Source: an uncultured Prevotella sp.
Lineage (GTDB): Bacteria; Bacteroidota; Bacteroidia; Bacteroidales; Bacteroidaceae
Assembly: GCA_900555035.1 (NCBI GenBank)
Contig: USJX01000045.1
Coordinates: 1 to 24,231 of the forward strand
Direction of reading: 5' to 3'
DNA length: 24,231 nucleotides
A program made the position numbers and the translations under genes. Below, one piece after another: positions 14,545 through 21,314 of this stretch. Numbering within the stretch: the first letter of the stretch is position 1; the number at the start of each line of letters is the position of its first letter. Below the pieces are notes generated by a model, which did no database searches, was not told the DNA's origin, and saw only the letters and a list, made by a program, of their open reading frames with translations.

Positions 14545-16611
14545 TTAAGGGCGCAGCTTTTGCATATTCTTTATAAGATATCTGCGTAGCATTTTAAGTT
14601 CTTTTTCGTCCGTACACTCTTGCGTCTTCTTCAAGAAATCTTGCTGAGAAAGGCTTTGGTCATTAAACGCTTCGAGCAATTCGATGTGTTCTTCTTCCTT
14701 GTCATATAGTATTCCTATGTGAGAGTTTAGAAACTCTTTTCTCAACATAATATAGGTAGAACGAAATTCTGGGCAGAGCGAGAATAGTTCTTTACAGAAT
14801 GGTGCTATTGGATTGCCAATATGTTCATTGACTCTTGCTTCAAAGAGAAGTAACTTCTTATCAATGGCCTTTTTCTCCTCACCTCCCTGAGATATGCTGA
14901 CAATTTGGAACGTTACATCGTATGCCTCGTCATATCGCTTGAGTTCATAAAGAGCGCGCCCTTTGATGAACATCGCTTCAAGACAGGTTCTTCTCCCCAA
15001 TACCATGTCTGTGTAACCAATAGCTTCCTCATAACGATAGCCATATAGGCAGATGACGGCATTAAGGAAGTTGGCAGTCATACTACAATCCTTTAATAGT
15101 TGAGCATTCTGGGTTTTTCCTAATAGGCAATTGTCATCCAGCATGATATCAAACATTCTTTTGGCCATTAAGGCTGCGTTTCGGTAGTCATTCTTGCGAA
15201 TCTTGGCTTGCATAAGAATCAGGCATGTTTTTGAGGCCATGTCGTAGTCTTTTGTGCTTAGATATTGGTAGATTCGCTTTTCCGCACCTAATACGTCATC
15301 TATCATCTCTGTGTCATTGTAAGAGTTGGCAAATACCCTTACCTCTTGATTTTGGGTGACGTGATAAGGGCGGATAGGATTACTAAGTGTCAATCCGTCC
15401 AAAGAACGTAAGCGACTGATAGCGACGTAAGCTTGTCCTGGCAAGAATGTGCCATGAGATAAGTCAAAGTGCATTCTGTCAAAGGTCATCCCCTGTGATC
15501 TGTGAATGGTTATTGCCCAAGCTAATTTCAAGGGATATTGCGTGAAGGTTCCCACAACTTGGGTTTCCATTTTACGGGTTTGACGATTGTATTTGCTTTT
15601 GACGTTGTCCCATGTTAGCTCTCTGACATCAATGGTTTTGCCATTTTCCAATGTCACTTGTATTTTATCATCGCCAAGTTCTGAAACTTTACCGATTGTC
15701 CCATTCATATAACCGCAACCTGTGTTATTGCGGCAGAATATGACTTGTGCTCCTACTTTTAGTCTAAGCTTTTCTGGTACAGGCGCCTCATTTTTCTTGA
15801 ATTCGTTTTGAATCTTTGCCTGATAGCAGAATTCTTCCGATTGGATGGCACATAATTTCTCCTCGTTGATTTTCTCAGCCATCTTGTTGAATGCGGTTAA
15901 GGTCACAGAAAAATCCTGTTCTTCAAACTTCTTGCTGACATGCTGATTTAGTAATTCTAAATCTTCTGCCTTTACTTCACCTGTGCGCATCTTGTTTAGA
16001 ATGTCAAGAAACTCTTTGTCTCTTTGACGATATACTTTTTGAAACTCAATCTTGGGGAGGTTCATTCTTTTCAAGACAAAAGCCTTGTAAAAGAATGGAG
16101 TGCCAGCACCATAAAGGTCTTGGAGCATTTCGGCATCAGCGCTATTGGACTTGATAATAGGAGGTAATTGGAACAAGTCGCCAACAAATACGACTTGTTT
16201 TCCACCAAAAGGCATGTTAGTCTTGAATACCATGCGAAGGCATCTATCCATGCCATCCACCAAGTCACATCTAACCATAGATACCTCATCAACAATGATA
16301 GTATCAGTTTCCTCGAGAATACATTTGCTTTCATAAGAAAGCATGGTATTAGTATGTGGACCAATTGCTTGCATCGGAAAACCAAAGAAAGAATGCATTG
16401 TTTGACCTCCGACAGCAATGGCTGCAATGCCAGTAGGAGCTAATACCAAGAAGTTTTTGCTGATTTCTTCCTGAATTCGCTTGATAAAGGTTGTCTTACC
16501 AGTGCCAGCCTTTCCTGTTATGAAAAGGCTATTGTTGGTGTTGGCTACCAAATCGAATGCTTTTTGCTGTTCTGCATTCTGTAGGTCGAGTGCTGAAATG
16601 TTCTTTTCCAT
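14545..16611 (-). CDS. PIF1/RecD-like superfamily 1 helicase with TPR-like C-terminal tail
   Basis: 688 residues from ATG 16611; the TTG-led extension to 16638 is rejected because it enters the -7 box. Helicase motifs are in order: Walker A GKAGTGKT (33-40), Walker B I-I-V-D-E-V-S (105-111), G-D-L-F-Q-L-P-P (144-151), V-Y-R-Q (193-196), A-I-T-I-H-R-S-Q-G-M-T (366-376), Y-V-A-I-S-R (395-400). This is a complete, probably active 5'-3' DNA helicase of the PIF1 group. Residues about 425-688 are helical repeats with TPR flavour (AMFIKGRALYELKRYDEAYD), not part of the helicase core. It follows the kinase-receiver pair on the same strand but behind a terminator and its own promoter, which is nearly identical to the kinase's. 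A defence or DNA-surveillance effector role is inference. Confidence 0.9.
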   Translation of the reverse strand: MEKNISALDLQNAEQQKAFDLVANTNNSLFITGKAGTGKTTFIKRIQEEISKNFLVLAPTGIAAIAVGGQTMHSFFGFPMQAIGPHTNTMLSYESKCILEETDTIIVDEVSMVRCDLVDGMDRCLRMVFKTNMPFGGKQVVFVGDLFQLPPIIKSNSADAEMLQDLYGAGTPFFYKAFVLKRMNLPKIEFQKVYRQRDKEFLDILNKMRTGEVKAEDLELLNQHVSKKFEEQDFSVTLTAFNKMAEKINEEKLCAIQSEEFCYQAKIQNEFKKNEAPVPEKLRLKVGAQVIFCRNNTGCGYMNGTIGKVSELGDDKIQVTLENGKTIDVRELTWDNVKSKYNRQTRKMETQVVGTFTQYPLKLAWAITIHRSQGMTFDRMHFDLSHGTFLPGQAYVAISRLRSLDGLTLSNPIRPYHVTQNQEVRVFANSYNDTEMIDDVLGAEKRIYQYLSTKDYDMASKTCLILMQAKIRKNDYRNAALMAKRMFDIMLDDNCLLGKTQNAQLLKDCSMTANFLNAVICLYGYRYEEAIGYTDMVLGRRTCLEAMFIKGRALYELKRYDEAYDVTFQIVSISQGGEEKKAIDKKLLLFEARVNEHIGNPIAPFCKELFSLCPEFRSTYIMLRKEFLNSHIGILYDKEEEHIELLEAFNDQSLSQQDFLKKTQECTDEKELKMLRRYLIKNMQKLRP

Positions 16612-16620
16612 ATCGTCGTC

Positions 16621-16679
16621 TTTTGTTTTCTGATGCAAAATTACGACGTTGTAGTGTGGTCTTTCTTCACAACAAAATA
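16621..16679 (-). promoter_or_regulatory. Helicase promoter region, near copy of the kinase promoter
   Basis: Minus strand: -7 box TAATTTTG at 16636-16643, and upstream the block TGTGAAGAAAGAC (16659-16671). By hand count 47 of 59 bases match 20220-20278 without gaps, including both blocks at the same spacing. Read in the frame of the WYL gene, this region encodes YFVVKKDHTTTS then stop, against YFGVKKDCTTSL then stop at the real WYL end. It may be a shared operator, a duplicated WYL tail, or both. Confidence 0.68.
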
Positions 16680-16685
16680 AAAAAT

Positions 16686-16716
16686 GGGCGATATGATGGA
16701 AAATGTCATATCGCCC
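16686..16716 (-). terminator. Intrinsic terminator after the receiver gene
   Basis: GGGCGATATGA (16686-16696) and TCATATCGCCC (16706-16716) form a perfect 11-bp stem with a 9-base loop. On the minus strand it is followed by ATTTTTTATTTTG. It separates the kinase-receiver unit from the helicase unit. Confidence 0.8.
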
Positions 16717-16752
16717 TAATGCCTTATTTTAGTTGCTTGCTATTGGACTTGA

Positions 16753-17814
16753 CTATAAGTTGAAATGTTTTTTAAATTTAGCAGTATCTTTAATAGTCCA
16801 ATTCAGAGCATTGATTTCTTCATCATTATGTTTGTCAATGTAGTTCTTGTACCATAGAATTACATCACAAAGCTGAAGAGCATAGCTCTTGAGTAGATAA
16901 GAAGTATTGCCGACATCTTTTAAGTATTCTGTAATATGTTTACTGTTGGTGTCTGCACCTTCTTCAGTATGAACATCAGACCCAGCGGTATGTATCATGT
17001 GGATGATGTTGTCTTGGATGATTTTTGGAAGCACTGCTTTTTCTACTTCTACAATTACTACAGCATCATTTCCTTTTCCTTCCATAATATTTTGACCGCT
17101 GAGAATTCGATTAGATGATGTTAGGTTAATTTTGCACTGGGGTGGTAATAAACCTTTTTGCATCATAGAGCGGAATATATACTCAACAATCTGGCGAACC
17201 TTCTTGTACTTATCGTTATAGTCCTTGTTATCTAACTTTGGAAAATGTATTTCTAACAGGAGGTCTTCCAAATAGACTTCGGCATCGACATTAAGGTCGA
17301 GTTCTTCTATAGCATCAAATACATCCTCGTACATTTGTTGAATCTGAAGACGAGGAGACTTTCTTGCATGTGCTTTGATGCGTTGATACAGAATTTCGTT
17401 GTCAACATTTTTGGAATAGTATTCTTTAAGAGTACTATTTGTCCAATCTGCATCCCATTTCATACGGTCATCAATAATGGAGTCTGATACCTCTTCCGCA
17501 TCACCGCCAGTCAAGACATACCATGGAATAACACGCCCTCTTTTTTCACAAATGAGGGCTATGTCATTTAAGGCTCTGCCAAGAAATCTTACAGCATTGT
17601 CCTCGCTGTCACGATGGTACTTGCATTTTGCATCCAAAATGATAGCAGACCAATGGTCAAAATCATTTTCTAATGCTGCTTTTGCTTCATCCCAACAAGG
17701 GAAAGCAACTAATTGTAATCCGAAGTTCTCTGCCTTTAATGGGTATTGCTCTATTACCATAGGGTCGTCTTCAACCCAAAGAACTTGGATTAAGTCTAAA
17801 TCGTAATCTTTCAT
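16753..17814 (-). CDS. Response-regulator receiver protein with unidentified C-terminal domain
   Basis: 353 residues. The N-terminal receiver is clear: V-L-W-V-E-D-D with acidic residues 15-17, phospho-acceptor Asp61 in A-I-I-L-D-A-K-C, switch Thr102 in Y-V-L-T-G-G, and Lys136 in Y-Y-S-K-N. Residues about 150-353 match no DNA-binding output domain that I recognise. They are mostly helical, with a block K-V-R-Q-I-V-E-Y-I-F-R (205-215) and I-I-H-M-I-H-T-A-G-S-D-V-H (270-282) before an amphipathic helix LLKSYALQLCDVILWYKNYI. This distribution is reminiscent of DUF4145/HEPN-like helical domains, a weak comparison by eye. The gene starts 2 bp after the kinase stop, so the two are translationally coupled and the kinase is the obvious phosphodonor. 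Confidence 0.85.
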   Translation of the reverse strand: MKDYDLDLIQVLWVEDDPMVIEQYPLKAENFGLQLVAFPCWDEAKAALENDFDHWSAIILDAKCKYHRDSEDNAVRFLGRALNDIALICEKRGRVIPWYVLTGGDAEEVSDSIIDDRMKWDADWTNSTLKEYYSKNVDNEILYQRIKAHARKSPRLQIQQMYEDVFDAIEELDLNVDAEVYLEDLLLEIHFPKLDNKDYNDKYKKVRQIVEYIFRSMMQKGLLPPQCKINLTSSNRILSGQNIMEGKGNDAVVIVEVEKAVLPKIIQDNIIHMIHTAGSDVHTEEGADTNSKHITEYLKDVGNTSYLLKSYALQLCDVILWYKNYIDKHNDEEINALNWTIKDTAKFKKHFNL

Positions 17815-17816
17815 AT

Positions 17817-20207
17817 CTAAAGAGTTTTAAGAATATTCGTACGATTGAAAGTAAGTATATACTTGACTCTGAACTCGTCATCTGGAGAAGAAACAAGTTC
17901 TATCTTTCCGTCATACTTACGCATGATGCCGTCTATCTCATTGCATCCGATTCCATGATGTCCGTTAGAGTTAAGGGAGGTGGATACTCCATATTCTAAT
18001 AGCGATGATGTGCTACGGTCAGCTGGTATGGGTGCTCCATTGTTCTCAACGCATATTTTCAATGCAATGCCATCTGTTTCCCATGAAAAACATAATTGGT
18101 AGTCATTGCGGGATTCGTCTTTAAATCCATGGGATATTGCGTTTGAAACAATATTGTCCAAAATCTGCTTGAGAGCATCTCTTGGGAACATCATTGTATA
18201 AATAGGTTCTCCCTTACGCAATATGGTTTCTCCGGATAAATCAGTCAAGTCTTTATCTGCCAAATTATGTCCTTTAGTCCATTTTACAACAGGCTTGAAG
18301 TTTACCCAACCATTTTCATGCTTTTGGATATAGCTTTCGATGAACTCCTCTGGATTAATCCATTCAGGCTTGGTAAAAGTGTATTCCACATCTGCAATAT
18401 GGTCCAACTTTACCAACAAATCCTTAGTTGCCATAGAAAGATATTCGAAGGCATCCTTGACGGTTGTTTGTTTGATGCGTGAAATACGCTCATTGTCCGA
18501 GATTGTTCCATTTTGTCTTACTCTGTAAGCATTCAACGCATAGAGAGTTGCTTCTATGGATGAGGCAGATTGGGTCAAAGCATGTTTACGCATACGAACA
18601 GCTTTGACATAATGCTTATGCTCTTGTTCCAACTCCTTACGTGATGATACAAAAGCATTGTAATTGGCTTCTGACAAGAAGGTAGCTCGTTCCAAATCTG
18701 TGTGATTTGGAACAATAATCTTATCCATAATTAGTGGAAAAAGTTGTGCGTCAACTTCTCCTTCACAGATAGATATGATTTGATTCCTGACTTCCGGGGT
18801 AAGCAACAATGCTGCCACATATCGCACGTCGATTCCTTCCTTTGGAACAAGACATGCGAACTGCCAGTTAGCAACAATACCTTCTGTTGGTAAATCCTTG
18901 ATATAGCCAGCAACGAGCTTATCTTTTCTTCCGAAGAGAAGAACACAAGGCTGCATAATGTTGCTAAGCATTCCTAATTGTTTTTCAAACAAAGGGTCGC
19001 CTGCCCGATGTAAATTCTCTTTACAGAGTTCTGTGTTCTCGTATTCTGTTGAGAGATTTTTCGGAGTAACAATAAGGATGTTCTTTTCTTTATCGGAAAG
19101 GATCCACTCAATGCATTCTTTCTCGTCGTTAAATTTTGTTTTCTTAAAGACAAGATTTTCTTCATTCTTTGGTCTTAAGTCTTGGAAAGACACTATTTCT
19201 GAAAGGGACATGCCTGCCTTTGGCTTTGCTGTCAAATAATAGCTTGGCCAAAGTATTGTTTGGTCAAGAATATTTGAAGGCAGTTCTTTTTCCTCTCCTG
19301 TAATTTCATTCTTAAATAGTATCATGTCACTCGCTTTTTTACATGCACGAATACAGATAGACTTTTTGACAAAGTCGTTACCAAGAAAGTTGTTACTTTC
19401 TTCGAAAGAAGTGATAGAGTTTATGCATCCTTCTTCAACGAACTTTTTGGCAATATCTACAACTGAATCGCCTGCAGTATTTTGCTTGTTAACGAATAAC
19501 AACAAATTGCAGCCAGGCTTCATTTGTTGTATTTGTGCTTCTTTAAGGCAGAGAAAACTACTCGAAGCTCCATCAATAATAATGTCTGCATCATTCCAAT
19601 ATGGTTTGCTGCCCTTATCCTCAGGATAAGGTAAAATTTCAGACAGAATACCTGCTGCAAATAATCTAATCTGTCCTAACGCCCATATTTCGTTGATATA
19701 TGGTCCTTTTACAGCAAAGCTGTATCCTTTGATTATACAATTTGGGAATAGCATCGCTAATTCACCAAGGCCAGAACAACCTATAAATATAGTTTCTCCG
19801 TCCTCAATTTTTGCAGATGCAATGATTTCGTTGACTTTTTTTGTTGGCTTGTTGAGAAGTGAACCTAAATGTTCTCCATAGTATTTGTCGGCAAAGTAGC
19901 TGAAAATATATGTTGAGACTTCTGCAAAATTATTAGTTAAGAAAGTCAACTCTGTCTCGTTTAACCCTTTAGCATAAAACTCTTCTGTATATTTAGAAAG
20001 CGCCTCCAAAATATTAGAATCTGCATTCTCGCCTGCTACTCTCTTATAAAGAGTTGCAAGCAACTGCTCCTCTGCCTCATCATTGTAAGGCATAGCAAAT
20101 TCATGTACTCCATCAGATTCGCAGCTTTTTGGGCAATGCTCATCTACAAAGTTACGATACTTGGCAACAAGTGCCTCTACTGTGAAGTTGTTGTTTACTG
20201 TCTGCAT
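17817..20207 (-). CDS. Hybrid histidine-kinase-type ATPase with methyltransferase/specificity-subunit-like N-terminus
   Basis: 796 residues. The C-terminus (about 675-790) is a GHKL ATPase: N-box I-L-D-N-I-V-S-N-A-I-S-H-G (682-694), V-E-N-N-G-A-P-I-P (720-728), G-H-H-G-I-G (749-754). Upstream, R-M-R-K-H-A-L-T-Q (His542) is a possible phospho-acceptor before a helical linker. Residues about 100-300 resemble a type I N6-adenine methyltransferase fold: YYGEHLGSLL, then I-F-I-G-C-S-G-L-G-E (140-149) in the SAM-loop position and I-I-I-D-G-A-S-S-S-F (209-218) where N-P-P-F/Y is expected, so methylation is probably lost. Residues about 330-545 resemble an HsdS target-recognition half (CVLLFGRKDKLVAGYI, VRYVAALLLTPEVRNQI, MDKIIVP, then a long helix). 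It may sense DNA or modification state and pass a phosphate to the adjacent receiver. The first two domain calls are tentative. Confidence 0.8.
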   Translation of the reverse strand: MQTVNNNFTVEALVAKYRNFVDEHCPKSCESDGVHEFAMPYNDEAEEQLLATLYKRVAGENADSNILEALSKYTEEFYAKGLNETELTFLTNNFAEVSTYIFSYFADKYYGEHLGSLLNKPTKKVNEIIASAKIEDGETIFIGCSGLGELAMLFPNCIIKGYSFAVKGPYINEIWALGQIRLFAAGILSEILPYPEDKGSKPYWNDADIIIDGASSSFLCLKEAQIQQMKPGCNLLLFVNKQNTAGDSVVDIAKKFVEEGCINSITSFEESNNFLGNDFVKKSICIRACKKASDMILFKNEITGEEKELPSNILDQTILWPSYYLTAKPKAGMSLSEIVSFQDLRPKNEENLVFKKTKFNDEKECIEWILSDKEKNILIVTPKNLSTEYENTELCKENLHRAGDPLFEKQLGMLSNIMQPCVLLFGRKDKLVAGYIKDLPTEGIVANWQFACLVPKEGIDVRYVAALLLTPEVRNQIISICEGEVDAQLFPLIMDKIIVPNHTDLERATFLSEANYNAFVSSRKELEQEHKHYVKAVRMRKHALTQSASSIEATLYALNAYRVRQNGTISDNERISRIKQTTVKDAFEYLSMATKDLLVKLDHIADVEYTFTKPEWINPEEFIESYIQKHENGWVNFKPVVKWTKGHNLADKDLTDLSGETILRKGEPIYTMMFPRDALKQILDNIVSNAISHGFKDESRNDYQLCFSWETDGIALKICVENNGAPIPADRSTSSLLEYGVSTSLNSNGHHGIGCNEIDGIMRKYDGKIELVSSPDDEFRVKYILTFNRTNILKTL

Positions 20208-20219
20208 ATTCTTTTGCTT

Positions 20220-20278
20220 TTTTGTTTACGACTGCAAAATTACAGGGATGTTGTGCAGTCTTTCTTCACACCAAAATA
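20220..20278 (-). promoter_or_regulatory. Kinase-receiver promoter embedded in the end of the WYL gene
   Basis: Minus strand: -7 box TAATTTTG at 20235-20242, whose first three bases are the WYL stop codon, and the block TGTGAAGAAAGAC (20258-20270) inside the last WYL codons (V-K-K-D). ATG 20207 follows 28 bp after the -7 box. The same arrangement precedes the helicase gene. Confidence 0.68.
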
Positions 20279-21262
20279 TTTTTGATACATTTTTGCGATT
20301 ATCTCCTTAATTTCTTCTCGAAGAGACTCTGGAGAGAGTATTTCCACATCATCACGGAACCAAATGAGCTCAGAAATCAATTCCTTGTTAGGGATAAGAT
20401 TTAGTGAGATAATTCCTTCTGATTCATTCTCCACTATTTGCGAATGGTGAATCGGCTTGGAAATCACGTATGGTAGGCGTTGTGGGGAGAATTTCAGACG
20501 AATATGCTCTATCTTCTTGTCCTTCTCTATGGATATGCCAAGGATATCACGGAAATAAGCATCGAAATCGAAACGCAAGTTTCTTTTGAATGCTGTATCG
20601 GAATATTCGATATTTTCGATTCGGTCTAATGGGACAATGGATAAATCTTCAAATTCTGAATTATATCCTAAAAGATACCACCTATTATTATATTGCTTGA
20701 GGTAGTACGGATGAATCGTCCATTTTACGACCTCTTTGCCAAAAGGGTGATAGTCGATGAGGACAGGTTGGCGTTTGATAACGCAGTTGGTAAGAGTGGA
20801 TAGAAATCGCAAGCCTTTCATGTCTCGGTTTTGTTCAAATCCGATAAAGTTTGTCTCTACTCCTCTTAGACCAAAGCGGTATCGAAGATTGGCAAGTAAT
20901 TCTTCAATCCAACTATACATAGGTATGCCCTGAAAGCGTGAAAGTGAAGTGATAAGCGTTTCGAGTTGCTCTACTTCCATCTCTGTTATCGGAGTCTCTA
21001 TAATGGAAAAGTCGTACTCATAGCGAAGGTACTTGCGCTTGCCATCTTGATAGGATTTTATTGGCGCTTCCCATCCTTCGCTACTTTTCATAAACTTGAT
21101 GTCATCGTATATCTGTTTCTTGGATATAGACTTTATTCCTGCATCTGTTAATTGGGCATTGACTTTTTCCATAAGATCTTCTATGAAGTACTTATGGTAT
21201 TTGTCACTGAAACATTTGTCCAGTATTTTGTATCTTATGAAAGCATTCTTGTTTATTGGCAT
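20240..21262 (-). CDS. WYL-domain transcriptional regulator
   Basis: 340 residues. An N-terminal winged-helix-type region (about 1-85, with S-K-K-Q-I-Y-D-D-I-K-F-M as a likely recognition helix) is followed by the WYL domain: P-V-L-I-D-Y-H-P-F-G (166-175), IHPYYLKQYNNRWYLLGYN (183-201, containing W-Y-L at 195-197), PLDRIENI. A C-terminal WCX-like part follows (about 250-325). WYL regulators sense nucleic-acid or nucleotide ligands and are frequent controllers of phage-defence loci (BrxR, CapW and relatives). The gene lies directly upstream of the kinase gene in the same direction, and its 3' end carries the kinase promoter, so it is probably the repressor or activator of this locus. An 8-bp inverted repeat at 21296-21314 lies in its own upstream region. 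Confidence 0.9.
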   Translation of the reverse strand: MPINKNAFIRYKILDKCFSDKYHKYFIEDLMEKVNAQLTDAGIKSISKKQIYDDIKFMKSSEGWEAPIKSYQDGKRKYLRYEYDFSIIETPITEMEVEQLETLITSLSRFQGIPMYSWIEELLANLRYRFGLRGVETNFIGFEQNRDMKGLRFLSTLTNCVIKRQPVLIDYHPFGKEVVKWTIHPYYLKQYNNRWYLLGYNSEFEDLSIVPLDRIENIEYSDTAFKRNLRFDFDAYFRDILGISIEKDKKIEHIRLKFSPQRLPYVISKPIHHSQIVENESEGIISLNLIPNKELISELIWFRDDVEILSPESLREEIKEIIAKMYQKYFGVKKDCTTSL

Positions 21263-21295
21263 GGCATGTTTTATAATGTTTACTTAACCTTTCAT

Positions 21296-21314
21296 ATTGA
21301 TTACAATAATCAAT
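21296..21314. promoter_or_regulatory. Inverted repeat upstream of the WYL gene
   Basis: ATTGATTA (21296-21303) and TAATCAAT (21307-21314) separated by CAA, 34 bp before the WYL start codon and overlapping the stop codon of the preceding ATPase gene. Placement and symmetry suit an operator for WYL autoregulation. No convincing TAnnTTTG box is visible between it and the start. Confidence 0.42.

Noticed and set aside
16612..16638. TTG-started extension of the helicase
   Set aside because: It overlaps the -7 box TAATTTTG at 16636-16643; ATG 16611 matches the spacing seen for the kinase gene.
14545..21262. Type I restriction-modification system
   Set aside because: The methyltransferase-like region lacks the N-P-P-F/Y motif and is fused to a kinase ATPase; there is no HsdR translocase, and the helicase is PIF1/RecD-like instead.
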